Shown piece after piece: positions 1-13,200 of a DNA stretch of 64,000 nucleotides. The stretch is from Mactra quadrangularis (taxonomy: Eukaryota; Mollusca; Bivalvia; Venerida; Mactridae). The stretch lies in contig CM046307.1 in the NCBI GenBank assembly GCA_025267735.1, forward strand, positions 682,001 to 746,000, written 5' to 3'. The notes below the pieces were generated by a model that searched no databases, was not told where the DNA came from, and saw only the letters and a list, made by a program, of their open reading frames with translations. Within the stretch, counting starts at the first letter, position 1, and every line of letters begins with the position of its first letter. The position numbers and the translations under genes are program-made.

Positions 1-313
1 TATGCAGATGCCTGCACTTTTTGCATGGTATATTTTTTATATGTTTTAGTGCCATCATCAGAAATCGCTACTGATGTAGATTCCCAATTTGGGATATTGA
101 TTCAATCTAGCTCTAGCACTTTATAAAACTATAATCTATAGGAATTTATATGTATTTCTGAGTTGTCATGTTTTCTGTTTGGTTTTAAAACAAGAAAATA
201 CAGTATGTTTTCGTTCATTTTATATCGGAAACAACTTTCAACATAATGCATAATATCATGAAGACATTATACAGTATATATATATATACTGTAGTTCTAG
301 TGGCTTCTATTAT
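1..313. other. Unassigned AT-rich sequence
   Basis: I see no convincing exon, RNA gene or repeat boundary here. A (TA)n run lies near 275-290. It could be an upstream intron or flank of the KDZ gene. Confidence 0.4.
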
Positions 314-627
314 TATACCCCCGCTTCGAAGAAGAGGGGAGGTACACTGTTTTACCCTTGTCCGTGCGTGCGTTCGTGCGTGCGTCCGTCCGTTACAAAA
401 TTTCCGTCGCAGTTTTTTTCAGCAACTATAACATGCGGCAGTCTAATATTTTGCATATTGCTTCATCCCATAGTCCCATGTGGTATAAAGCGATTTCATG
501 CTCCTTGCTCATCTACTTCCTGTTTGTCGAATATTATTAGATTTCGTTTAATGAAAGTTACATTATGATAGTCATATTTCTCACTGCGGGGGTATCACTA
601 GTGAGCATTAGCTCACAGATTTACTTG
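314..627 (+). mobile_element. Hairpin-ended interspersed repeat, copy 1 (non-autonomous, possibly Helentron-like)
   Basis: Starts TATACCCCCGCTTCGAAG and ends with the hairpin GTGAGC-ATTA-GCTCAC followed by AGATTTACTTG. Further copies are at 9027-9272, 14160-14416 and 15926-16203. It contains a (CGTG/CGTC)n microsatellite near 355-395 whose length varies between copies. It lies upstream of exon 1243-1336. No protein is encoded. Confidence 0.7.
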
Positions 628-1242
628 TTTTTCTTGTCTGACTTGATATATCAAAATATCACCCTTACTTGCCTTCTGACATATTGATATAAATCTTCTA
701 TCAGTGACAGCCCTTATATATCTGTTTCTATAACTCATCCACTAAGTTGAAGGTGTAGGATTGAGCTTGTCTGTCAGCTTGTTTATCATCTTTAAAACTA
801 TATTTGAAAATCACTTGATTTCTTTCAATTAGGACAGTTATTTGTGATGATAATATCAAACAAGAATCAGTTTCATATACTGATATGTCTCTGAAATTTG
901 GGCTTTGAGTTGTCATCTTAAACACTGTTCAGCTAAATTATTATACAGCAGGAGGCAACTATTTAAAGTTAAAATTTTTACTCACATGAACTGCCAAAAA
1001 CAAATTATGTTAACAATTGATTATTAGTTAGTTTTCAAGTAATGACCAGATGATCAACAGTGATTTTTAACTACCACTTACATTAATGTAACTATGAGTT
1101 AAATTTACTGTTCACATTTAGAACACATTAATTGTGATTATGGCTTTTATACTAACTTACTAACACTACTATGAACTGCATTTATTGTGACTTGTTGATT
1201 TACTTTTACTTTACTGATAGTTTTCTTTTGTACTTCTTGCAG
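628..1242. other. Unassigned sequence upstream of exon 1243-1336
   Basis: AT-rich, with no recognised gene. It ends in a good acceptor (tacttcttgcag), so at least its 3' part behaves as intron if an upstream exon exists. Confidence 0.4.
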
Positions 1243-4200
1243 ATGTGAATATAATCCATTGGAATACATGTGTGTGAAAATAGATAATGATTTTGGGGTT
1301 GAAATCAAAGCTCGTCATTTGGTTGGATCATACCAAGTAAGTGTTTCTTTTATTTTTCAAAAGGCCTCATAACTGTAAAAGTGTACTGTTAAAACTTATA
1401 CTGTTGCATTAATTGATTTCAAGAGTTATAAAATATGTCATCAAGATCTATAGTCACATGATCTACTACAACAACTACAAATAAGGAAAACTTATTTTTG
1501 TTTTTTCAATGATTTCTCTTTAGAAAGAAATCATCATTAAATGACTTCAAATCGGAAGATATAATAACTACCTTTTCTCCATGTAAAGTCAAATTGATTG
1601 TGTAAGATTGATTGTAAGCACACAAAAATAAAACGGTGAACAAAAATCTGTTAAAAACTTAGAGCTGATTACACTGATGTGGGCATTTTTACACGAAGAA
1701 ATGTGAAAGTTATTATGTGCACTATTTTTTTTCCCATTTTTGGCTGCTGTAAAAAATGACATAAGACAAGTTCTTGTTTACATTCTTAAGATCACATGGC
1801 CTTATCCCCTAGTATTGTTGATTACTAAAGAAGTTATGTAGCTAAATGCTATTCAAAGTAAAAAATGTAGAAAATACAAATATGTTGCATTGAATGATTT
1901 TATTTGCTTGTAAATGCAAATTTGTATTTTAATTTCAGTGAATCTTCAGACAAACATGTCAATAAGTTAGAACATTTAAGGCTTATTTACATTTTGTTTC
2001 ATTCAGATAACATTTTGCATTGCAGATGCAGTTTTGAAAATTCATTGTCAACATTAATAACATTTCCCATTACTATTTTTATGTTTTATTGCTTGCTCTT
2101 AATTACTGTATTTACTATTGAGCATGTACATATGACTATTACAGAAATGTGTGGTAAATAAGAACTCATCAAGTACAACCAGAACATCAAATACAACCAG
2201 AGTACATAATCACTCTTGTAAGAAGGAGGTAATAATTCTTTACATAATAATACTATACATGTATCATGTCATAAACTAACATTAAGAAACTTTTCTGTAC
2301 ATGTTCAATTACATTTTTGTAGTTTGCGTTCAGTCATGAAAAGCATGTTTTATCATTTTTATCTATTATTTATTACATCAAGTATTGGAACTCCTATGAT
2401 GGCCTTTTCTAACTTCTATAATTATCTGCGCTCTAAATCTAAAAGTGATGTTAGTGACAATAATATTCTGTCAAGTTTGTAAACTGGCCAAATACCCTAA
2501 CAACTCTTCATTAATCTAAAAAAGACTAAACCAATTTCAACAAGAAAAGCACTCAAGCTTTTCATTATAATTAGAACTATTTTTATGCCTACTAATAATT
2601 TAAATTTCAGGTGTCTTGGATATCATGTCCATTCTGCTCAGTGAAGTGCTCCAATGATGATTTCTTTCTGGACCATTTCATCCGACGCCACCAACCTGTG
2701 AATACATCTGAGTTACACCAGAAAGAAATAACTACAGTTTCATCAAGACAATTGAAGGTAGATATGTCAGTTTGTATTTCAATCAATATTTATACTGCAG
2801 TATGATGTAACATTGTGCATTAACAGAAAACTAGTGATGTCTATACTTCACTTATCATAAAATCATAAGTGTTAGATAAAAAAGCATCAGAATTATATGT
2901 TGAGTTACTAGAAATAAATAAAGCAGATTTGTAAATTCCTGCATGTCTATGTGCAAATTAATTACATTTTAGCTCTTCTGTTAGTATGTGTCAGTATTCA
3001 CTGTGTATTGTTTGATGTCCACAACTGCATTGCTAGCAATGCATTAGGGAGTTGCTCAATTATGTTGTAATACCTTATTTATTTAATGGATGACTTGTTA
3101 ACTAGTTTTGAGTATTGTTCTGACATTTTCATATGTATAATAAATTGATGATGCCACTAAATTTAATTTGAATTTAAATGTAAAGTTATATCACAGACTA
3201 GTTTCGCGGTATATATTAAGTTAATTATTATTATTGTAGGAGAAGATGGAGCAATGTGATCTTAATCTGAATTCTGAAGATACCATACTTTTTACTGATA
3301 ACCAATCAAATACAGGTATACTATATATACCAGGGCTTTTTTTCATTGTTTGGGGAAGGGGCCTGGGGCCTTTTCTCATATAGAACATTTGGGAAAATTT
3401 TATCGCAATTTCACAGGTAGGGGAACAAAAAATCCAAATTTAACTCCAAATTTGGGGAAAACTGCATGATTTAAAAGAAATTTCAAGAGGGGAAGGCGCC
3501 TGTAAACGGCCTCTGTTATATAAGGAAAAAAAGGCCTGTATACTGATACCATATTTTACTACAGGGTTGCCAGCAGACTTGAAATTCAGGGAAATTTGAT
3601 ATTTTTTCAAGGTCAGGGAATTGTCAGGGAAATTTGAAAATTGGTCAGTGAAAAATTAAATTCCTGAAAAGTCAGTGAAAAGTCAGGGAAAATTGATTTC
3701 ACCAGAGACTTTTTTATATTTTCCAAGGGTATGGCAGTCTCATTGTATTTAACATTGCTTTAACAACTACTTTTTTTAGTTTTTCTTTATACTTTAAATC
3801 TTATCTATTATAACAAACACTCTAATTTAATTACTTAAACACTTGAAGACAGAAAGGCTTTGCAACCCTTGCCCCCTGACCTTCTTTACTGACTTGTAGG
3901 GACTTGTATTTGATCACACCTGATAATGAGCTTCACTTACAGATGTAATAGTTGATTTTAACATGACTATTGACTTGTTATGGGGTCAAGTTGCCTTTGA
4001 ATTTTAAGTTTTTGAGATTCTTTTGTGTGTTATTTTTGTTTCTTTTTACAAGTTGAAGGAACATGTTTGAGTCTCCACACCAAGCAGTGGTTTTACCTTT
4101 GTAAAATAGATATGTTGTTGGGTGCTTTTACAGTTTATGTTATATTTCTTATACTAGGCATTTAATAATTATTCTAGTCTACTGTTCCATAAAAGATACT

Positions 4201-7200
4201 TTACCTTCAGTTTAGACTATCTTTTTTGTTGTTTAATTTGACAAGCAAAATTTATGTTTTGTGGTACTTTGATTCCTAATTTGTGGCTAAAACATACATT
4301 GTTCATCAATAATGATAGAATTATTAGTATTATAATTTAAGATGTGCATGCTTATAATATACATAATTTCATTTTTTTCAACTCACTTAAAATTACCAAA
4401 CTTTGTGTAGATCTATTATAAAAAGCCAGGGCACTTGTTTGGTATATTTTGGAGAATAATATGGGACCCATTCCCCTCTCAAAATCATATATGTATTTTT
4501 CCCCTGGCTTGTTTCCCCTTGAATTTAAAGTGAAAAGTGAAAATGACTCCTGAAACTATGTTTGTAAATACTACTTGTTCATAAACATTTTTGGGTACCA
4601 AGAGAATAGAAAGTTTAAGAACAACTTAAGGTAGTTTTTTTATTTGTCATTCAACAGTCACAATCTATACTAGCTTTTCAAATCATTTAGAGTGAATGTG
4701 ACTGGTAAGTCAAAACTGAACAAATTTATGAGTTGCCTGAAAATTCCCAACACTGTCTTTAATCAATGCAAAATTACCCTTCCTGAGCATATGGGTACCT
4801 GTCTGGTGCCCTGAAAGCATGCTTGTGTTGTAAAAATTAATACCATACTGTTAAAAGAATAAAAGGAAAACATAACCTATGCGTGAACTGGACAGCTGTA
4901 GGAGAGGTGGAAGCCGATTAAGTTTGGTAATTTTGGTCAGTGAAAAACTAAGTTTGGTCAGGGAAAAGTCAGTGAAAAGTCAGGGAATTTTATTTACATA
5001 TGATGCTGGCAACCCTGTACTAAGTTATGTATTTGCATGCAATATCTTATATTTTTTTACTTTTTGCTGCAATCAGATGACATTATGTATTTTATTTTTA
5101 GCTGGATTTTTCAACAAAAACATACGGCTAATGGTTTGGAGAAACATGTTCGGGCCTCTGCTGACATTAACAACTGGGTTAAAGTTGTCAATTTAGCTTA
5201 TATTTCTGCTCAAATCCACACAATTTAATTATGTCAAATTATCACATTTACTACAAATTGTTTAATGTTATTTGAAACAGCATAAATGTTAATATCTTAT
5301 TGCAATAAGGATAAACTTCAACTTTTCATTTTTGTGCTGTTTTTTTTTTAATGAAAATATATATCTCATGATTGTATTACCTGTATTTCAGATTTATTGA
5401 CTATAGAAGATCATCATGATTCATCTAGAATGCTGTTATTATTGTCAAATGATGTTGAACAAAATCCTGGACCTGTAAGTTATTGTTTGTGTATCTAATT
5501 ATTGATACTGAAATGGGATGCAATTATGTTGTGTAGTAAAATCAACAATTTAAATGAATTTGGTTTATTTCACTTTACCTAAACATGGAAAAAGGATTCA
5601 AGAACGTGAACGTGCATCCAAAAAAAACAAAACGTGTTTTGGTAAACATTAAAATTGAGACAATTCATTTCAGGGGTAGGAAGTATTGAAAATAAAATTT
5701 GTGTAATTCATTTTAACAAAATTAGCATGATTGATAAACCACCACCACTGTAAATCATGCTTGTTATGGTTGAATGCTTTCCATTACACCAACAACTAAG
5801 ACACTTGTAATGCATATCACAATTGTTTATTTCAAAGTCATCCTGGGCATCTCATTGTTATTATAAACAGTGTTTTTGTTTTTTGTACACACTATACCTT
5901 AGCTTTGTTTTGAAAATAATTGTGTGTTTTTCTCATGGGCACTATTTAATAGAGTTTTAGATACTTAACATACACTTTTAATTCTTCTTTAAATATAGCT
6001 TGTTTATGATAACTTGAGACAAAGTACTATGATACCAGTTTATACCCACATGGATCTAAGTACAGTACTCAAAATTATTTATTATTATCGGTCTGTTTTT
6101 GATGTATTCCACATTTAAACTTAAATTGTTTATCTGTCACAGTGGCTCAGTGGCTAATATGTATGCTTTAATTGTATTTGGAATATCACAAAATAATTAA
6201 AAATCAAATGCTCATGTCATGTATATTGGTATGCAAACATTTCCATGTGTAAATATTTTTGTTAGACATACACCTGCAAGTGGGAAGCCTGTACATGTGT
6301 TTTTACCAGATTGGGACAGCTTGATGAACATTTAATTCAACACATATCTAAAGACATTGAATGTAGATGGATGGATTGTAATGTGAGAAAAGAAGATAGA
6401 TGGTCTTTAGAGATACATGTATTACAACATCTATACAATGTGAGTACTTGTTTCTTATAGACACTTATGGAAAAAATAGTTAAATGTGTACACTTCTATT
6501 GAAGAAATAGTTGAATGTGTACACTTCTATTGAAGAAATAGTTGAATGTGTACACTTCTATTGAAGAAATAGTTGAATGTGTACACTTCTATTGAAGAAA
6601 TAGTTGAATGTGTACACTTCTATTGAAGAAATAGTTGAATGTGTACACTTCTATTATGGCATTTGTTATCTACCCCACTAACATTTTATTTAGGAATAAA
6701 GGTAGCCTATTCTCAAGGAATATCTTGATTGGTTTTTGTCCAGTTTTGCTATTTGTGTAACCTAGCTAAGCTATTCAATTTTATTGAATTGTTTATTTAA
6801 CTAAGATTCATACATACTGGAGAAAATCATAGAAATGAGATATTTCTTGAAAAATAATGGAATTTTGATTTTAGAGAAAATATCATGGAAAATTAGCAAA
6901 CATCATGCAAATTGTTTAATGTGTCATGGAAAACCTATATTATGTCTTATTTGATTTGAACCCTTAAAAGGAGTAAATAATTTGAATTCAAACATAAATC
7001 ACAACTCTAATAGTCAGGTAGAAATTGCACCTGGATACAAATCATGCTTGATTTTACCACAACACCGTTTCCAGTTTTCATACACCCCATTGTATGATCT
7101 GTATGAACCCTGATTTACTGATTTATGGCCATATGAAATACCCTGCACCTCTTATATTACATTTCAGAATATGAACATATTTCCATCATTACATGAATGG

Positions 7201-10200
7201 ACAAAACATCTACCGTCTGGAAGAATAAATGATGATGTCACTAATTTACATCTTTGTCCTGAACATTTGGTATGATAGTATCTCTAGTATTTACTTTTAA
7301 GTGTAAATTCATACAAGGCAATGTACAACTCATTTTATAATCTCAAAAGTAGCTTCACTAATGTTTGTAATATGTTATGGTATGTGTCGTCTGTCTGTCA
7401 CTTATTGTCTTTTTGCTAACAAAAGAGTCATTTTGCTTATAGTAATAATTTCTAGAAGGGAGATTATTAGGAGATACCTGTATAAATTGTATTTAAGGTC
7501 AGTTTTAGCTGGACTTAACGAAGTAAACCCCAACCTATAGTTATGGTGATAATGTTAGTAAGTAAAAGATAATGCTGTCTTAATTTTAGATTGGGTTTTA
7601 ATCAGATTGAAGATAATGCAGTCGTAGTTTACTCAATATACCATGATCAATTCACAAATTTAGCTGGATTGTCGAGATATTAACATGATGGCAAGAGATT
7701 CCCAGGTTAGAACAACCTGGGCGTAGACTTCCTTTGAAAAACGCGAAGCGTCCATAGTTCTGATAAAAGTTTTTGTGCAGTAAAATATTTTTACTATAAC
7801 TTTTTATTACTAAAAGTATCAACTTTAAACTTAAAATATATGTTCCTTATTATCAACCACATCTCATGTGACAAGGTTCATAACTAAAAATATATTTTTT
7901 TATATGCCTGAAAGACTTTCGGACATATTATGTTATACCCCCTGGCGTTCGTCTGTCTGTCTGTCCGTCTATGAGCAATTTGGTTTCAGGAGCATAACTT
8001 AAATTGCATTTGGCCCACAATATTCAAACTTCATATGATGATTGCCAATATCCGGTGGAAGACCCCTACTGTTTTTGGGGTCACAAGGTCTAAGGTCAAG
8101 GTCACTATTACCACAAAACTGAAAACAGTTTCCGGAGCATAACTGAAGTTCCATTTGGCCCTCATTATTCAGGATGATTGTCCATATCAAGTGGAAGACC
8201 CCTATTGATTTTGGGGTAACACGGTCAAGGTCACAATTACCTTAAAACTGAAAACAGTTTCTGGAGCATAACTTAAGTTCCATTTGGCCCACAATATTCA
8301 AACTTCATAGGATGATTGTCCATATCAGGTAGAAGACCCCTATTGTTTTTGGGGTCACAAGGTCAAAGGTCAAGGTCACTATTACCTTTAAACTGAAAAC
8401 AGTTTCCGGAACATAACTTAAGTTCCCTTTGGTCAATAATATTCAAACTTCATACAATGATAATCCATATTGGGTAAAAGACCCCTATTGATTTTGGGGT
8501 CACTAGGTCAAAGGTCTAGGTCACTATTTCCTTTAAACTGAAAACAGTTTCCGGAGCATAACTTAAGTTCTATTTGGTCAGCAATATTCAAACTTCATAA
8601 GAGGATTGTCCATATGGTGTAGAAGACCCCTTTTGATTTTGGGGTCACAAGGTCAAAGGTCAAGGTCACTATTACCTTAAAACTTTTTTTCTCTACTTTG
8701 TTTTACACAATTATTCATAATATGATATTCATCTGAAATATTCTCATGTCTTACTAATGCTTCATCTTAACTAAAAAAACAACACTTTTGGGCATATAAT
8801 GCTCCGCCCAGTGGTGCTCTTGTTTTCAGAATTATCTCTACTTGAACTTCTAGTTTTCTTAAAAAAATATTTTTTTACTAGAACATTTTTATTTCTTTAA
8901 GTGTTGACTTTAAACTTTAAATATGTGTTCCCTATCATCAACTACATCTCATGTGACAAGGCTCATAACTCCAAATACATTTTTTTAAATTGTCTCCCAT
9001 GAACTTAAAATTTTCTTTATTTTTTTTATACCCCCGCTTCGAAGAAGAGGGGGTATACTGTTTTACCCTTGTCCTTCAGTCTGTCCTTTACAAAATTTCC
9101 GTCGCAGTTTTCTCAGCAACTATATCATGCAGCAGCCTAATACTTTGCGTATTGCTTCATCCCATAGTCCCATGTGGTGTAAAGCAATTTCATGCTCCTT
9201 GCTCATCTACTTCCTGTTTGTTGCATATTTTTAGATTTTGGCGGGGTATCACTAGTGAGCATTAGCTCACAGGTTATTTTTTCAGACTTTAAAATATGTA
9301 TGTACCTTATCATAAACCACATCTCCTGTGACAAATACTTTCTAAGTCAATCATGCTGTCTCCTCTGACAGCTTTTGTTTATCTCCAACTTAAGTGATAT
9401 GTTGTTAAATGTGTATGGATAATTTTCAAAAAGAAACTCTGACAAAAATAAAAACCAGGTCAGAACGTATTTGGTGCCTAGGAGTAGAAATACTTTTATT
9501 TCAAATGTATTCTTATAGTGTAACTGAAAACTTTAATTAGATATGTTACCTATATATTTAGAGTTTGTCTTGATTCACTACCTTTTAGTTGAAAATTAAG
9601 GAATATCAGTAAAGCCTAACTCCTCATTGGCTTTTATGTCAAGTTTTATAGTAGCATTATAAGAAACATATTATATTGACTTAGATTTTCAAAAAAAATA
9701 GTTGAAACTATATTTACAATTTATCAATTCAACATTACTTTCAGAGATCACAACTGATGCTACCTTTATTGGATGAAGATTTCAAGTTACCACCTAGATG
9801 TTATACTGTCAACGATCATACAGCTTATTTAGAAGGGCTTAGTATCCAAAACAATTTTAATACTTTAATTAAGGGATTTCTAGCTAAAAGGCAATTAATG
9901 GGTGAAGACTGGTCTGAGGTAGAGACTCGGTATAGCTCTTATGATTCGTCTCTTCCTGGATGTTCTACTACCTGTACAACCAATAGCACCTCTACCAGTA
10001 CTACATATGTTACCAGGCCAATATATACTGTCAACTTAAAAGAGACATATGACCATGTTACAACCACTCGACCTGAACTTTCAAATAGTACCACCCAAAC
10101 AAGATTACCTGTTAAAAGAAAGCATCCAGACTCTATCTCAACATTAACTGATATGTCTCAAACTACTTGGTGTAACAACTTGCTTAAAAATCTAACAAAA

Positions 10201-13200
10201 TGTGATTCATCGATTAGACTAGAAAGCCAGATATTACAAACTATGTATGAAAATAATTTGGTGACTGCTACTAATCATGCTTTTTTCAAAATTGAGCAAG
10301 AAGCTGCTAAACTGTGCTCTATTACTGACTGTTGTTCTGGATCTTTTGTTTACTTTGTCTTTAAATGTTTTATTTTGAATCAAGAAGTATATTATATTAG
10401 ATACATTAATGCTGGGGTTTATGAGGGTTACATGATTCAACAGTATTTAGATCAGTTAAAGAAAGAATTTGGATTTACCGATGATACAGTAATTTTACAA
10501 AATGCTTTAACATCAGAAGATATTTATGAGCTTTCTAAGGAATCTGTTAAGAAAAATGTTAAAAGAAATCGACCTGATATGATTTATAAATATTCAGTGG
10601 AACACACCATGAAATCTGCTCTTCAAGCTGTAAAAGATTTTAAAAATTGCCCAGAAATTTCTTTAAAAACTTGGTGTGTTCATTTAATGCCTGCTAAAAG
10701 TAAATTTTCCATAGACTGTCCAGCTGATATGTATCTTAATTTTCAATCAAATACTTTTTCTATTAATACAATTAAAAGCAACTTATTTAACTTTAGACTT
10801 AGTAAAATAGATGTGCCAAAAATTTGTTCTAAAGATCTATTAAATGATTCAACAAATGAACAACAGAACCTTCTACAACAGTCAATAACTATAAATTGTC
10901 TCTGTGGTAATATTAAAGGAAAGCCAGAATTATTTAAGCGAAGTACTCGTTTTGAATCTAATTTCCCATCTTCTTCCACTATTTGTACTTCCCTTAGAAA
11001 TTATACTATTAGTTTGTACTTGAAACAAGATTTTGGAACTATTATTTCTTTCTTCAAAAAGTATTATCCTGAATTAAGTGATGAATCCATGGCACAGGAT
11101 CATGATTTACTGTCTAGTGTTTCAACCAATAAGAAAGGTAGAATAAATACTTTAAAACTTAATGAAGTAGTAGTCACCAGTAATGATTTGCAAAATGTAA
11201 TACCAGTACCCATTTCCAGTAATGCAGAAGTTGAAATTGATATTTTCCAACAATATTGTTGTGCACTTTTAGAAAATGGTTTGTTTAAAATACAATCTTA
11301 TAGTGAAACTGGTTGGCTAGTCTGTTGTATGAATGATTATGGAGATACAGATGCAGCATTTAAGTACAACGACTATGTGTACACAGCTCGCCTGCCCCAA
11401 GAACAAGGTGATTACTACCACTGTAGCTGCTCTGTATTTTCTACTTTAATTAACCTTAAAAACTGTGATACATCTGTAAATGATTTTATCGTTTCAGATT
11501 TGTCTGGTGAAAATTGTGTGACATGCCTACATTGTAAATTTTTAAAGAAATTGGTTATACCAACATTAAGGTCAGGTAATGTAGCAACAAAAATGGATCA
11601 GTTTATTGCTGGTGCATTACATTATCAAGGTAAGGATGTCATAGAACTTGGTAAATTTAGAGAAACATTTAAATATTCTGTTAAGATTGAAAGTGAAGAC
11701 ATGCCAAGTTTTGTTTATTTCACTCTCAGTCAAAGAATAAATAAATATATTGTTACATGTATGAATGGAAAATGTAGATCATTGCGTGGACACAAGAAAG
11801 CAATTAATAATTTATGTAACACCGAGGTTTGTGCTCATATTAATGTTATAAAGAATCATCCTGAGCTTTGGGAAGACTTAATAAATGACCAAAATTCTGT
11901 AGATCTTGATATTGAACTGGATAATGATATTTCTGATGATACTGATTTACATAATGATACTTACTTAGAAAACATTTTTGATAGTAGTTCTGGGCTCTGG
12001 AAATTTAAATGTAGAAGCAGTCATTCCCCAGCAAAACGTGATTGTAAAACTTTAAAATTTAATGTATTAGCTCGTGATCGGTGGAATGACGATAATTTGG
12101 AAAGACTCAGTGATGGTTCTTTAAAAGGTCCTGCATTGTATCCTGCTATTCCTGATAATACATGTAGCTGTAGTGCTGGTTGGATTAAACAAGAGAACGA
12201 TGTAGAATACTGTGAAAATGGTTTAACATGTAATGATAAAACAAGGCAGTTAACTATTTTTACTCAGTTAGCTCCTGTTAAATGTCAAATATTTGATAGA
12301 AAATGTTACAACTCTGAAAATCCTTGTAAGATACTTTGGGATGAAGGAAAATCTTTAAATGTTCATGTTTACAGTCGTGATACTGCAGCTGGGGATGAAA
12401 TTGGGTGGGAATTTGTTTCAATGGTAATAAACTCTGGTATTACATTTTCATCTTATTGTCAGTTAAAGACCGAACTTTATAAATTAAGAAATACTGATGC
12501 AAAATTTATGAGTCTAAAGGTTTTTGTTAATTGGTGGTTTAGCTGGGCATCTAGTATGAATATTGATTTTAGGCAGCCATGTGACGTCTGTGGTTTTGAA
12601 CCTAAACGACTGTGTTGTGATGGCACTAGGGTAGGCATTGGCTTTAGACATGCTAATTATGAGGAAATAAATCAAACTGAAAAAGATTCTCCTATTAATT
12701 CTACTTTACATCGTAGAATGGATCGTTGCTTTTTGAAAAATATGAATGGAATTGATAAACAGAAAATGATAGCTAATAGAAAGTTTTTAGATTATATGGC
12801 AAGGAAAGAGTTAGGTGAAATTGATGATAATAATACTTTGGAATTGAATGAAATGAATTTACGTCTAATTGCCTTAAAATCTGTATTGCCTCTTGAAATA
12901 TTAACATCTTTTAATAGATTTATTTTAATGTCTAGACCAGAAAAAGTAGCATATGCCCGTGTTTTAAAAATGTTAAGTACTACAGCCTCTGTCACAAGTC
13001 TTTTGCCTCCATTATTCTGTGCTCAACTGCAGGAGTTTGTTCAAAATCCAGTTACTGATGGCAATGAAGCCAAGTTAGTTTTAAATTCAATGAGATCCTA
13101 TGCTCCTGAAATTAAAGATCTTATTTGTGAATCAATGAATTGCCATAATGGATATTTGCCATTTGATATTAGACTTTTTATACAATATATTTTAAAGGAA

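Larger units (their letters stand above)
7730..9385 (-). mobile_element. Hairpin (GCTGTC-GACAGC) repeat element, interrupted twice, in intron 7
   Basis: Same family as 32494-33053 and 38688-39571, in reverse orientation. It contains repeated ~150-bp blocks with the phrase ATCTCATGTGACAAGGTTCA and ends near 9385 with GCTGTC-TCCTCT-GACAGC followed by TTTTGTTT. It is split by a second repeat family (7904-8825) and by hairpin repeat copy 2 (9027-9272). Non-coding. Confidence 0.6.
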
